Positions 1 to 12,065 of a DNA stretch of 64,000 nt are shown piece by piece. Position numbers and translations under genes: made by a program. The notes under the pieces were generated by a model. The model saw nothing but the letters and a program-made list of their open reading frames with translations. It was not told where the DNA came from and searched no databases. The DNA is from Dugong dugon (taxonomy: Eukaryota > Chordata > Mammalia > Sirenia > Dugongidae): assembly GCA_030035585.1 (NCBI GenBank), contig CM057464.1, forward strand, positions 29,963,465 through 30,027,464. The letters are read 5' to 3'. Each line of letters starts with the position of its first letter. Position 1 is the first letter of the stretch.

Positions 1-2836
1 TAGGTTTTGTTTTTACTGAGACTTTATGCTTTTCTTCTTTATTTTGATGAGTAGGTTTGTTAACTTTCTTTTTGGTTACCTTAAAATTTACCCTTATCTT
101 CCTAGATTTGAACCAGTCTGTTATTACTCGGTATCGCTTGACTTCCTCTCCAACAGGAGGTTCTATATCTACACCGTTTATTCCCTCTTTTATTCTTCTG
201 ATGCTATTGTCATTTACAGATTAACCTCTCTGGTTCCCTTTTGTAGTTCTTTTGGTTTTGCATAGTCCTTAAGAGTTTATTTCCTAAGTTGGCCTCTGGC
301 TAGTGCAAACCTGTGTTCTATAATCAGCCTATGGTCTGATACTGTTTGTTCTCAGATTGAAGGATTTCCTTTAATAAGTCTGGTAAATTTGGTTTGGTTT
401 TTACATAGTCCCTTAATTTCGGTTTATCTGAAAATGACCTAATTTCATCATCATATTTGAACGAGAGTTTTGCAGGATATATTATTCTTGGCTGGCAATT
501 GTTTTCTTTCAAGGTTTTATATATGTCATCCCACTGTCTTCTTGCCTGCAAGGTTTCTCCCTAATAATCCGAGCTTAGTCTTATTGTTTCTACTCTGTAT
601 GTGACTTTTTATTTTTCTCGAGCTGTTGTCAGGATTCTTTGTCATTGGTTTTAGCTAGTGTGATTATGATATGTCTTGGTGAGCTTCTTTTAGGGTCTAT
701 CCTATATGGGGTTTGTTGAGCTTCCTGGATGGTCAGCTTTTCATCTTTCCTGATATTGGGGAAGTTTTGTCAGCAATTCTTCAATGATCCTTTCTGTGTT
801 TTCTGTTTTCTCCCTCTGTTCTAGAACTCCGATCACTCGTAGATTTTTGCTTTTGATGGTATCCCACATAATTCTCAGAGTTTCTTCATTTTTCTTTGTT
901 CTTTTTTCTGATTTTTCCTCAGTTGTATCCATGTGTTTCTCTTCAATTTCGCTGATCCTATCTTCCATTATTTCAAACCTGCTCCTCAGCCCTTCTATGA
1001 CACTGTCCATTCCTGAAATCTTGTTTATCTTTTGGATTTCTAATTATTGTTTTTGTATGATCTCTAGTTGTGAATTTATTTTAGCATTTTGTTCCTGTAT
1101 TATTTTCTTGAATTTTTCCTTTTTTTGTCTGTATTTTCCATGAATTTGTCTGTGTTTTCCTCATTTTTGTCTGTTTTTTGCTTCCACTCTTAGATAATTC
1201 TGAATATTAGAGATTTGAATTCCATATCGGTTAGGTCTAGTGCCTTTTCTTGTACTGGAAGGTCATCTGATATTTTATTTTAGATGCCTACTGGAACCAT
1301 CCTGTCCTGTTTTTGTAAATGTTTTGATATTGTCTGCTGTCTTCTGGGCATTCAGTGGTTATTTTCCTCGTCTATTGATTGTAGATGTTTTTGTTTTGTC
1401 CTGCTTTTCTGTTTTATTTGGTTATGACTGAGAAGGTGCTCTGTACATTCTTTGTTGTTTGCTCGTCTGTGGGCAAGGTACTTTTCACCTCCTTCTCCAA
1501 TGGGCAGGGTCAGTCACTCAGGTGTGGTAAAGCAGGGCAGGTCCAGCTGAAGGAGAGTTGCTGGGATAGGTTTTTTTGTGGCACGTACCAGGGCTGACAG
1601 TGCAGACCGGGAATCAGTGCAGGGCAGGTTCCAGTAGGCCATGCCTGTGCTTCTTGGGAGTGTGATGCTCAGCACACGGTGTGGGTAGGCAGGAAGGAGG
1701 AGGTAGATTGTGACGTGTGGACCTAAGATGGGTATGGGAAAGAGGAGAGAGAGGAGAGAGGAACAGGAGCCAAAAACATATATACAAATAAAAAAGAGTG
1801 CTAAGTGAGCTTGTTGTTGGATTGGAGAGATGAGAGACTGAGAAATGGGGAAAAGCAAATATAAAAAAAAGAAAAACTGTAAATGAAAAAAATGAATAAA
1901 TCGAGAAACTGAAAATGAAGAAGGACAAAAACAGAATAAGAAAGAGAAAAAACTAAACAAAGGAATGAAACAAAAACAAAAACAAACAAAAAAAAGAAAA
2001 AAGAAATGCCCCCAGGGATATCCTTGTGCATCTGTGCAGAGTAAGGGACTAGCTTCCAAGCTGTGTGGTACTGCCTAGCTAGACGGGGCTCCCAAGCCGA
2101 GAAAAGAAAAAGAAAACAAACAAACAAATCAAAACAGAACAAATCAGAGCAAACAAACAAACAAAAAGCCCCAGGGGTCCCACCAGCGTGGTGGCACGGG
2201 CTGGGAAGCAGTTTCACAGTTGAGCAGTGTTTTGTAGCCTTTCAGGAAGAAGCAAAGTTGGCACACGGAGCCAGGTATTTGAGAGAAAGGAGGGGGAGAT
2301 GGTGAGAGGTAAAGAAGAAATCTAAAGAAGCAGAAAAAAGCAACACCAGCAGCCAACATACGGCACTCAGGGAGCTGGCCACTGTGGGCAGGTGGAATCC
2401 AAGCGGCATTTGGGGGAAGCTTGTGCTTCCTGGCCAATAGCCTGTGGCTGCAGGAAGCAGAGGAGCTTAAGTGAGGGTGAAGAATGGTGGGGGCTGGGAA
2501 AGCCTATATTGTGTGTTACTGGCTGTTCTGTCTCCTGCTGGAAGCTCCGTGAAGTTGCTTTCTGGTACCTCCTGTTCGCTGATTTCTGATAGGAGTCCAA
2601 GATGGTGGATCTGTGCTGTGGTAGCTGATAGGGGACCTCTGCATGTATCTCTCCTCATGGTCTGTTCTTGGTCAGTTTCTTATTCCATTCGGTGCTTGGC
2701 TGGGTTCTTTATCTCTTCATTTTATGCTTAGGGTTTCAGGATTGACGTATGACTCTGTTTGACTTAGTTTTTCTGATCTTTGCTGCGGAGGGATGGTATG
2801 GTGCTTCTGACTATAGCACCATGTTGCCCAGAAGTC
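1..2836 (-). mobile_element. L1 LINE, lineage A, 5' half (cut by window start)
   Basis: On the minus strand this reads as L1 5' UTR (about 2836 to 1260), ORF1 (about 1260 to 305) and the spacer before ORF2. ORF2 lies beyond position 1. Its 5' terminus, with ACTTCTGGGCAACATGG on the element strand, matches the 5' terminus of the other lineage-A copy at 52860, which fixes the boundary. The 5' UTR is purine- and A-rich on the plus strand, with repeated aaagaaa-type tracts around 1850-2160. The 3' end is outside the window, so no target-site duplication can be checked. Confidence 0.9.
305..1260 (-). pseudogene. Broken L1 ORF1 (RNA-binding protein), lineage A
   Basis: ORF1p is the trimeric L1 nucleic-acid chaperone. 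The N-terminal part (1010 down to 741) is rich in charged heptad-like sequence such as RISEIEEKH and NEETLRIMWDTIKSKNLRVIG, typical of the coiled coil leading into the RNA-recognition domain. The C-terminal domain is visible at 551-324, with the L1-typical stretches QARRQWDDIYKTLKENNCQP and IIYPAKLSFKYD. The two blocks are in different frames with stops between them, so the gene is dead. The start is not clear. Confidence 0.8.
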
Positions 2837-4269
2837 TACTAAGACAATTTTTAAAGAAAGAAGTTAACAGCTGTGTTAAAGTCCTCTGATAGTATGTATA
2901 AGAAGAGAACTGAGAGGTGACTATTGGATTCAGCACTGTGGAATACATTTGTGGTCTTGAAAACTGTAGTTTCTGTGGTGTGGTGAGAAGTAAAAGGTGA
3001 AGGGTATGAGATCAGCATGAGAAGAGGTGGGAAGAAAGGTCATCTTCTGTTAGTGAAGACTGGGAAGAAAGGGTTGAGGCTTGAGGAGAGAGGATAAATT
3101 GTAAATTATATAGAATGAAGCAATATTACTTCCTTTTATAAATTATACCTTGAGAGTGTGCATATGGCAGTCTGGACAGGGGATTCCAGGAATGTGGAGT
3201 TAGAATTAAAGGTGCAGATTCCCAGTTGGCACATCTCACTGTCCCTAGGTACTCTTCACCTTGTGAGAATGACAATGAGCACATGAGAGGAGAGAGACTT
3301 GTTGGCTGGATCTAAGGACATTACTGATTGCCAATACTTTATCTTTCTTGTCATCCTTTTTCATCATCTTTTGTGTATAACTATTCCTGTCTACAGTTTT
3401 AGAATTCCTCAGTTCATTCTCTGGAGTAAGATTGTAATTTTTATAAAATACAAAGCTTATTCTGTGGCACTTGTCGCTTAAAATACTCTCAAGGTTCCAT
3501 TAGACACCAGGTCCAATCTTCTTAGATTGCCATCAAATCGTTCATAATCTGATTCTTGCCTTACACAAATCTTCTCCTACGGCTTCCACTTAACAACTGT
3601 GAAATAAAAAAATTAATAACAGACATCTTACTTCGAGTTTAAGGCTTTTTTTCTTACCCATGAAACCACAAATTAACCAGAAAAAAAAAACAAAGCACTG
3701 CAAAAGCATTGACTTTTTTTTTCCCACCAGAAGCTGCTCTGCAGCATTGTAAATTTGTCTTTTCCAGCTAAAAAAAGATAGTCAATACAAAATAATTACC
3801 TCCTGATTTAATGAAAAAGACATTGGGCTTCTTTAATTTAAATTTCAAGAGGTGTCATGGCTGCAGGTAGGTGGGGGGCCGAATCTTCAGGAGTTACCTT
3901 TTTAATGCTAACTTGGTAACCATTAAGTACTTGGTCACCCTGGAAAACTGTATTCATCAGGAAATAAATATTTAAGCTTCTGTAAAATCTCTAATCCTCA
4001 GAGGTGCTTCTTTTCCATTTTTTCTTCATGCAAGGCAGACTCTTGCTCCCCCAATTTGCAAATTGTTTATTAAATTATGATGCAATCAAATAGTATATTA
4101 TTGTTCTGAGCTAATTCAAAAGTTCATTTTTTTAACAGTTGTAACTAGCTTACTTTGGGACGTTTGTTTTTAGAGGCTAAATGGTCTCCCTGCATGCATA
4201 TAAGAATGACTGCTTGTAATAAACCTTACATTTCAATTTCTTTGAGGTTTGATAATTTTTTTAACACAA
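2837..4269. other. Low-repeat stretch with possible L2 piece and candidate terminal exon
   Basis: Apart from a short L2-like piece near 3500-3590 (resembling the L2 tract around 'ttcataatctgattcttgcc'), I recognise no repeat here. The segment from about 2900 to 3060 may be an ancient interspersed repeat, but I cannot name it. A candidate minus-strand terminal exon at 3838-3979 is listed separately. No RNA gene was seen. Confidence 0.4.
3838..3979 (-). CDS. Candidate terminal coding exon (weak), unknown gene
   Basis: Read on the minus strand, an acceptor-like ttttacag ends at 3980. It is followed by an open frame of 46 codons that ends in TAA at 3838-3840. The peptide includes NTVFQGDQVLNGYQVSIKKV and ends AAMTPLEI. 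It enters the exon needing one base to complete a codon. The upstream pyrimidine tract is weak and 46 open codons can occur by chance, so this is only a candidate. It lies on the same strand as the stronger exon at 42558-42707, but the phases do not join directly, so at least one exon would have to lie between them. I do not recognise the protein. A spurious open frame is a real alternative. Confidence 0.22.
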
Positions 4270-4460
4270 TTAATAGTCCCTCTAGTGAACAATAGCTTTG
4301 CATTTGTCTTTGCACATGCTATTCCTCCTTCCTGATGTTCCCTTCTCAATCTGCTTCTCCAGTCCTTATCTGCAATTATATGTCCCTTCCACAAAGAAAC
4401 CTTCTTTGGTTTTAGAACCCCTCAGTTCTAAATTTAGTTTTAGGTTGAAGTACACTTTCT
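4270..4460 (+). repeat. L2 LINE 3' region, first part
   Basis: The text resembles the ancient L2 3' region (ctttgcacatgctattcctccttcctg). It continues after the L1 tail at 4461-4978 with the standard L2 ending at 4979-5205. Confidence 0.65.
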
Positions 4461-4978
4461 TTCTTCTTCTTCTTCTTCTTTTTTTTTTTTTTTTTTTTTA
4501 TTGTTCTTTAGATGAAGATTTACAGAGCAAATTAGTTTCTCATTAAAAAATTAATACACATGTTGTTTTGTGACATTAGCTGCCATCCCTACAACATGTC
4601 AACCCTCTCCCCTTCTTGACCTTCGGTTCCTCATTACCAGCTATCCTGTCCCCTCCTGCCTTCTCGTCCTTGCCCCTGGCCTGCTATACCCATTTAGTCT
4701 CATTTTGTTTTATGGGCCTGTCTAATCTTTGGCTGAAGGGTGAACCTAGAGACTTCAGTACTGAGTTAAAAGTGTGTCTGGGGGCCATACTCTCAGGGTG
4801 TCTCCAGTCTCTGTTAGGCCAGCAAGTCTGGTCTTTTTCTGTGAGTTAGAATTTAGTTCTACATTTTTCTCCAGCTCTGTCCAGGACCCTCTATTGTAAT
4901 CCCTGTCAGAGCAGTCAGTGGTTGTAGCCGGGCATCATATAGTTGTGCTGAACTAGGTCTGGTAGAGGCTGTGGTATC
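4461..4978 (-). mobile_element. 5'-truncated L1 3' UTR insertion with target-site duplication
   Basis: A T-rich run at 4463-4499 is the antisense poly(A) tail. It is followed by the L1 3' UTR also seen in the larger copies (attgttctttagatgaagat type). A 13-bp duplication AAGTACACTTTCT lies at 4448-4460 and 4979-4991. This defines a simple 5'-truncated L1 insertion that splits the L2. Confidence 0.85.
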
Positions 4979-5205
4979 AAGTACACTTTCTATGTGCTTC
5001 GTTTTACCAAAATGCATTTTAACGCTCTTTTTACATTTTTGTCTTCTCTACTAGATTGTAAGCACCTGAAGGCCAATACCTGTCTGTCTGATTGTCTCTC
5101 TTTACATCTCTAGTGTAATCTATTTCCCAGTGCCTAACACTGCCTGCACATAGTAGATACTAAAAAAAAAAAAAAAAAAAAAAGTTTGTAAATGAATGAT
5201 TATGA
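4979..5205 (+). repeat. L2 LINE 3' end, second part
   Basis: It carries the L2 ending: 'tagattgtaagcacctgaag', then 'cagtgcctaacactgcctgc', then 'acatagtagatac' and a final 'aatgaatga'. An A-run at about 5162-5183 has expanded inside it. Confidence 0.75.
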
Positions 5206-5261
5206 TGTATTCTAGTCAATAACAACAACCAACAACTATCATTAAGAATAAACCTTGAGCA

Positions 5262-5468
5262 TGGAAGTAAGAAGATAACCTAGAGAATGGGAGAAAATAT
5301 TTGAAGATCATATATCTGGAAAGGTCTAGTACCCAGAATTTATAAAGAACTCTTACAAAACAACCACAAAAAGACAAACATCTCAGTTACAAAAAAACAG
5401 GAAGAGGTTTTGAGTTTCTCCCAAGAAGATATAGAAATGGCCAACAAGTACATGAAAAGATGCTCAGT
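5262..5468 (+). repeat. Old L1M LINE, part 1 (ORF2 end)
   Basis: It carries the plus-strand L1 ORF2 end, including 'catgaaaagatgctcagtgt'. The same element resumes at 7747 with 'tattagggaaatgtaaatga', as expected for one old L1 split by the RTE between them. Confidence 0.8.
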
Positions 5469-7690
5469 GTCATTGTTGTTGTTGTTAGGTGCCGTCAAGT
5501 GGTTCTGACTCATAGAGACCATATGCACAACAGAACAAAACAAGGCCCAGTCCTGCACCATCTTCACAATTGTTGTTATGTTTGAGCCAATTGTTGAAGC
5601 CACCACGTTAATCCATCTCATTGAGGGTCTTCCTCTTTTTCACTGACACTCTACTTTACCAAGCATGATGTCCTTCTCCAGGGACTGGTCCCTCCTGATA
5701 ACATGTCCAAAGTATGTGAGACAAAGTCTCGCCTTCCTTGTTTCTAAGGAGCATTCTGGCTGTACTTCTTCCAAGACAGATTTGTTCCTTCTTCTGGCAG
5801 TCCATGGTATATTCAATATTTTTCACCATCACCATAATTCAAATACATCAATTCTTCTTTGGCTTTCCTTATTCATTGTCCAGCTTTTGCATGCATATGA
5901 GGTGATTGAAAACACCATGGTTTGAGTCGGGCATACCTTATTCCTTAAAGAGACATCTTTGCTTTTTAACACTTTCAAGAGATCTTTTGCAGCAGATTTG
6001 CCTAATGCAATGTGTCATTTGATTTCTTGATTGCTGCTTCCATGGGCATTGATTGTGGATCCAAGTAAAATGAAATCCTTTACAACTTCAATCATCTCTC
6101 CATTTATCATGATGTTGTTTATTGGTCTATTTGTGAGGATTTTTATTTTCTTTATGTTGAGGTGTAATCCATACTGAAGGCTGTAGGCTTTGATCTTCAT
6201 CAGTTAGTGCTTCAAGTCCTCTTCACTTTCAGCAAACAAGGTTGTGTCATCTGCATATCTCAGGCTGTTGATGAGTCTTCCTCCAATTCTTATGCCTTGT
6301 TCTTCTTCATACAGTCCAGGTTTTGGATTATTTGCTCAGCATACAGATTGAATAAGTATGGTGGAAGGATACAACCTCGACACACATGTATTTTGATATT
6401 AAACCATGTAGTATCCCCTTGTTCTGTTCAAATGACTATTTCTTGGTCTATGTACAGGTTCCTCATGAGCACAATTAAGTTTTCTGGAATTCCCATTCTT
6501 CACAATGTTATCCATAACTTGTTATGATCCACACAGTCAAATGCCTTTGCATAGTCAACAAAACAGAGGTAAACATCTTTTTGGTTTTCTCTGCTTTCAG
6601 CCAGGATCCATCTGACATCAGCAATGATATCCCTCATTCCAAGTCCTTTTCTGAATCTGGCTTGAATTTCTTGTCAATGTACTGCCCCAAGCACTTTTGA
6701 ACAATCTTTAGCAAAATGTTATTTGTGATATTAATGATATTGCTCAATAATTTCCACATTCAGTTGGATCACTTTTCTTCAGAATAGGCATAAATATGGA
6801 TTTCTTCTGGTAGGTTGGCCAGATAGCTTGCTTCCAAATTTCTTGACATAGATGAGTGAGCACTTACAGCACTGCATCTGTTTGTTGAAATATCTCAACT
6901 GGTATTCTATCAATTCCTAGAGCCTTATTTTTTGCCAATGTCTTCAGTGCAGCTTGGACTTCTTCCTTCAGTACCATTGATTCTTGATCATATGCTTGCT
7001 ATCTCTTGGAAATGGTTAAACGTCAACCAATTCTTAGTGGTACAGTGATTCTGTGTATTCCTTCCATCTTCTTTTGATGCTTCCTGTGTCATTCAATATT
7101 TTGTTTATAGAATCCTTCAACATTGCAACTTCAGGCTTGAATTTTTTCTTCAGTTCCTTCAGCTTGAAAAATGCCAAGTGTGTTCTTCCCCTTTGGTTTT
7201 CTAACTCCATGTCTTTGCACACGTCATTATAATACTTTACTTTGTCGTCTTGAGCCCAACTTTGCAATCTTCTGTTCAGCTCTTTTACTTCATAATTTCT
7301 TCCATTTGCTTTAGTTATTCTAAGTTCAAGAACAAGTTTTTGAGTCTCTTGTGACATCCATTTTGGCCTTTTCTTTCTTTCTTGACTTTTTAATGATCAT
7401 TTGCTTTCTTCATGTATGATGTTCTTGATGTCATTCCACAACTCGTCTGGTCTTCGGTCATTAGTGTTCAATGTGTCAAATCTACTCTCGAGATAGTTTC
7501 TCAGTTCAGGTGGGATATACTCAAGGTCGTGCTTTGGCGTTCATGGACTTGTTCTAATTTTTTTCAGTTTCAACTTGCACTTGCATATGAGCAATTGACG
7601 ATGTGTTCTGCAGTCGTCGCCTGGTCTTGTTCTCTTTCTACGAATGTAGTTGATTTGATATCTGTGTATTTCATCTGGTGATGTCATTAA
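5469..7690 (-). mobile_element. RTE (BovB-like) LINE, 5'-truncated
   Basis: The element runs on the minus strand. The 3' end at about 5469 begins with tgttgttgttgttaggtgcc on the plus strand. The 5' end falls in the C-terminal part of the endonuclease domain, where a peptide containing RTRPGDDCRTHRQLLICKCK is decodable near 7680-7560. The linker between endonuclease and reverse transcriptase is open at 7357-7034. The reverse transcriptase YADD catalytic box is intact at 6246-6257 (minus strand), and the post-RT region is at 6200-6015 (LHLNIKKIKILTNRPINN). Other frames are broken. The short match TGTCATT on both flanks may be the target-site duplication. RTE of this type is typical of afrotherians and supplies the 3' ends of the local SINEs. 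Confidence 0.88.
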
Positions 7691-7746
7691 AAAAAAACAC
7701 AACAAAAAACCAAATCTGTTGCCATCAAGTTGATTCTGACTCATAG
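7691..7746 (-). repeat. AfroSINE 3' end fragment
   Basis: On the plus strand it reads aaaccaaatctgttgccatc then gttgattctgactcatagc, the antisense of the AfroSINE 3' end. It sits exactly between the RTE and the resumed L1M. Confidence 0.7.
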
Positions 7747-8500
7747 CAAGGTTATTAGGGAAATGTAAATGAAACCACAATGAGATAGCATTTAACACCC
7801 ACTAGAAGGGCCATAATGAAAAATAAAATAGCATAAAACTAACAAGTTGTTGGTGAGGATGTGGAGAAATTAGAACTCATGCATATTGTTGTTTGGAATG
7901 TAAAATGGTACAGCCACTGTGGAAAGGAGTTTGGCAGATCCTCAATAAGTTAAATATAGACTTACCATATGACCCATCAGTTTCACATCTGTGTATATCC
8001 TTCCCCAAAATTGAGAAACTTGTATATGAATGTTTATAGCAGTACCATTCACAATAGCCAAAAGATGAAAATAACCCAGCTATCCGTCAACTGATGAATG
8101 GACAAACAATGTAGTATAGCTAGACAATGGGAATTATTCAGTGATACAAAGAAATAAAGTACTAATACATGTTACAATGTGGATAAACCTGGAAAACATT
8201 ATGCTGAGTGAAAGAAGCCTGACACAAAAGGCCATATATTGTGTGATTTCATTTATATGCAATATGCAGTATAGGAAAACCCATTAGAATACAGATTAGT
8301 GATTGCCACAGGCTAGGGAAAGGGAAAATGGGGAGTGACTGCTTAATAGGTGCAGGGTTTCTGTTTGGAGTGATGAGAAGTCTCTGGAACTAGATATGAT
8401 GGTTGCACAACATTGTGACTATACTTAATGCCCCTGAACTGTAAACTTTAAAGTGGTAGATTTTATGTTATGTGTATGTTATCACCAAAAAAAAATTTTT
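7747..8500 (+). repeat. Old L1M LINE, part 2 (ORF2 end and 3' UTR)
   Basis: It continues the element from 5262-5468. It includes the L1 ORF2-end text around 'gtaaaatggtacagccactg' and ends at an A-run near 8489. Divergence is high, so it is much older than the large L1 copies. Confidence 0.85.
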
Positions 8501-8734
8501 TTTCCCAAAAAGAATGGAAAAGAAACTTTAAGGAGATCTTCTTGTTAGGGATGGGATCTTGATTGTCTATTTATTTATATTTTCTCAAAAAGAATAAGCT
8601 AAGAGAACTAATTAGCCACAGTCGTATAGGAAGCTACATTCTAATTGAAGTAAATACGTATGTTTTTGTTTTAGGTAATAGAGAAAAACCTAGACGTGAA
8701 AAAGGGTGGCTATTGTTTCATTTAAAAATACAAA

Positions 8735-8850
8735 ATTATAGAATGTTTTCTCTGGTAACTAATTTACATATCTTATTATGGAGGAGTAAACTGAGGCTTT
8801 ATATAAATTGTAGGTGTTCAGTTGCACACGGCTAATAAATGTTAGACCGG
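8735..8850 (-). repeat. MIR SINE fragment
   Basis: The antisense MIR core is recognisable: 'gaggagtaaactgaggcttt' then 'gttgcacacggctaataaat'. Confidence 0.6.
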
Positions 8851-9335
8851 CAATAGGTCACATTTCTAGACTCAGTTTTCCCTCTATTGCTGGTGATATG
8901 CATATAAATTATTCTGCAATATCAGAGTAACTCTATAAGTCTGTCTATGTAGGTTACTATCTAGTAATTTGTTATACTACAGTAAAATAATCACATCTGA
9001 TTGCAAACCCTATTTAATGTAACTCTCATTAGGTCAATTCTAGGTCTTTAAAAAAAGAACAGATTCCAGAACAGAAGTGATTTAATATCTTCTAACCAAC
9101 ATAAGCAAGTACTGTACTTACAGTATGCCTTTTCCAGCTGTATGCCTGAGTAGTCATCCTAAAAATCTCCTCATTCAAAGCATATGTCAAAATATGTCAC
9201 ATATCTTTGAAAATACATAGCTTAGTTCATAAGAAATAATGGAACTTGAGACTTCTAATTAAAACTGGGAGGAGGAAACAATAGCATCAACATTTTGGGA
9301 GCTGGGAAGCCTTACACTAGTGATAATGAATTAGC
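8851..9335. other. No recognisable feature
   Basis: This is AT-rich sequence without a repeat or gene that I can support. A 37-bp open stretch at about 9120-9156 flanked by splice-like dinucleotides was considered and rejected. Confidence 0.4.
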
Positions 9336-9420
9336 ACAGGACCAGGCAGTGGTTTGTTCTGTTGCACAAGGGTCACTATGACTCAGAACCGACCGGACGG
9401 CATCTAACAACAACAACAGC
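9336..9420 (+). repeat. SINE tail with RTE-derived 3' end
   Basis: It carries the last part of the tRNA-Gly-type SINE: 'agcacaggaccaggcagtgg' followed by 'tcactatgactcagaaccga' and an (AAC)n tail. The head is missing. Confidence 0.65.
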
Positions 9421-9461
9421 ATTCTTTCATTTATGTAATATCGTATTTCCTAAGGTTAGTT

Positions 9462-9625
9462 GGGTTCCTCAGTGGTGCAAACGTTAATGTGATAACTGAA
9501 AAGTTGAAGAGTCAAGTCCACCCAAATCAGCCACTGAAAACCCTGTGAAGCACAGTTCTTACTCAGACACACATGGTTTCTCCATGAGTCAGAATCAACT
9601 CGACAGCATTTTGTAATGGTACTTT
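9462..9625 (+). repeat. AfroSINE copy, diverged
   Basis: The tRNA-like head ggttcctcagtggtgcaaac is followed by the body and the tail 'gagtcagaatcaactcgaca'. The order and spacing match the copy at 29677. Confidence 0.75.
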
Positions 9626-9776
9626 GCACTGGTAAGGTCAGTTGTGAATACACAGATGTTTATTACATAATTATTTATGCATTTTTGCTTATTTGAAATA
9701 TTTAATAATAAATTTAAAAATATGGTCTCACTCTTCTTGGGCCATCAGCTGTTGTTCATGTCCATTAAGTAATATC

Positions 9777-9931
9777 TAACCCATCGCTGTCCAGTCAATA
9801 GTGACTCATGGTGACCCTATAGGACAGTGTAGAACTGCCCTATAGGGTTTCCAAGGAGTGACTGGTGGATTCAAACTGCCGACCTTTTGGTTAGCAGCCA
9901 AGTTCTTCACCACTGCACCATCAGGGCTCCA
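9777..9931 (-). repeat. AfroSINE copy
   Basis: The antisense order is complete: gtgactcatggtgaccctat, gtagaactgccctatagggt, then tttggttagcagccaag and catcagggctcc. Confidence 0.88.
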
Positions 9932-10263
9932 ATAAATAATATAGTCAATCTTAATTCTTCTATTCTTATGTTATACTCCATTTAAGTCTCTAAACCTCTT
10001 AGACTTAGTCTAGAAAAACATAAAACATTTTTATTAATTACAATTTCCAAGGCTGTTGATATTCTTTAGTTAGAGAAATTTATTTTTTTGCATTTAGAAA
10101 ATACTGATTAAAAATTCTAAAAAACAACTTTTGAAGTTAACCTTGATGGATTTCAAATGATAAATCCAGTGTGAAAAATAGCTTTTCAATAGCTGAAAAA
10201 TTTGCAAGTTTATTATATGTGGTCTAAATTCTTGGCGAGCTGGTTTTCTATTAGAAGTGGGAT

Positions 10264-10460
10264 GAAACCAAAACCTGTTGCCGTGGAGTTGATTCCAACT
10301 CTTAGCGACCTTATAAGACAGAGCAGAACTCCTGCATAGGCTTAAATCTTTACTGAAGCCAACTGCCACATCTTTCTCCCAAGGAGTGGCTGGTATATTC
10401 GAACTGCAGACCTTTTGGTTAGCAGCTGAGCACTTACCCCCTATGCCACCAGGGCTCCTT
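10264..10460 (-). repeat. AfroSINE copy, long form
   Basis: This is an antisense SINE with an extra internal segment (aatctttactgaagccaact) between the body and the head. The same longer form is seen at 11839, 12066, 23719 and 24789. Confidence 0.88.
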
Positions 10461-11838
10461 AGGAATGGGATAGGTTATTAAACCCTTTGCTATAATTAAC
10501 CGAAAACAATGGTATGGTGAATCATTGCAGGTATTAAAACATCTGTGTCATTTTCTTTATCTGTATATTATATTTTTTTTTGGTGACTTGGTTTTGTTTC
10601 AGTATCTTTACTTAATGGGAAAAATAACATAAATTTATTAGCTGTGAGAAATTCCATTTTATCCTAGAAATACTGATTGCTACTATTTTTGCCTTTTAGG
10701 TACATTTGGTCAGAAGTTAATCTTAGAGCTTCTTGAGGACAGGGTGTCTGGTTGAGCAATGTAGTCTCAGTACTCTGAAGAGTGTCTCCGCTCTCCCCGA
10801 AGCAAATGACTGTTTGCTGAATGACTGTAATAAATGGGTAAGTGGGTAAAGCTTCCTGAAGTGTGCTTTTAAAAAATTCACTTTCCTTGTTTACTGCACT
10901 ATAATTAATCACATCTTATGCTTAGTTCAATATATAATTCATTTTATTACTTCACACTTCTGATCATTTATTTGCTTTGACATAATATTTTTAAATGATC
11001 TTTCTCATTTATATTTCTAAACTAATTTCTTAAAAATTATATTGATGGCAGTTTAATCATTTTAGACATAGTTTTAGATTTGGTGAACTACAACTAACTT
11101 CTAGGACTCCGCTCATCACAAAGAGAAATGGCCAGAGATAGCACAGTAAATGCCAATAAAATTATTCTATTTTTGCAGATGTTTGGATTTATCTGTATCA
11201 AATTTGACTGTGAATGCGTGTCTCCATGTATAATGATCTAGAGCAAAAGGATGAAAGCCGTTCTTAAAGGAAAAAAGACATTCTGATTCTTTACTGTAAA
11301 TTATGTACTATACAAAATCAGTCCAAATTGTTCGAACCCTTGGACACTCACAGTGTTATTATGCTTACTGCTCAGAGTACTGTGTAATTATCCCAGTTCA
11401 CAGCAGTTTGCTAGTGCTGATCTCTTAAGAGATGCAAGACTTACAGAACTAAAATAAGTACAGATGTGGGTCCCTGTTTTTGTTCTCAGATTCATCATGT
11501 GAAAAACAACCAGTTATCCAGGTTTTTTTCATTTCTCTAGTTAAGACGTTAAGCTAGATGGATCAAGTGGTTGCTTGGTTAAATACCAATTTCAGCAGAG
11601 AGGTGTAAGGCAGTGCTGTATATATCTCAAATGCTAAATCCACTTAATGGGAATGAACCTCATTTTCTTTTTACTGTAAATAAATTTATTTATTTTCCAT
11701 TATACATTTTATTTCTCAGAGTGGGGCAACTATTTAGCAAAGCATGTTGGATTTTGGTGATACTTTATTATAATTCATTTTCATATCAGAAAACTATGAA
11801 GAAAAGAAAAACTGATGAGAAAGTGAAAAAGAACTAAA
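10461..11838. other. AT-rich non-coding DNA, no clear gene
   Basis: A faint L2/MIR3-like tail occurs near 10715-10845 ('gagcttcttgaggacagggt'). Nothing else is recognisable. No open segment with good splice sites was found. Confidence 0.4.
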
Positions 11839-12031
11839 AACCCAAAACCACACCCATTGTTGAGTCAGTGACACCATGTGTTACAGAGCAGTACTGCCCC
11901 ATAGAGTTGTCTTGGCTGTAATCTTTGTTGAAGCAGATTGCCAGGACTTCCTTCCCTGGCACCTCTGCATGGGTTCAAACCGCCAACCTTTAAGTAAGTG
12001 GTTGAGTACAAACCATTTGTGCCACCCAGTG
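11839..12031 (-). repeat. AfroSINE copy, diverged (cluster member 1)
   Basis: The antisense order is acagagcagtactgccccat, then 'gtaatctttgttgaagcaga', then the head. It is the first of three copies on the same strand within 600 bp. Confidence 0.75.
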
Positions 12032-12065
12032 ACCTTGAAAGAGGACTTGTTTGAAAGAGGACTTG

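Noticed and set aside
1514-2437. Long minus-strand open frames rich in Phe/Ser/Leu
   Set aside because: They are translations of the A/G-rich tracts of the L1 5' UTR on the antisense strand; the low-complexity composition explains their openness.
9120-9156. 37-bp minus-strand micro-exon with gtaagt donor
   Set aside because: There is no pyrimidine tract before the acceptor; such short matches are expected by chance.
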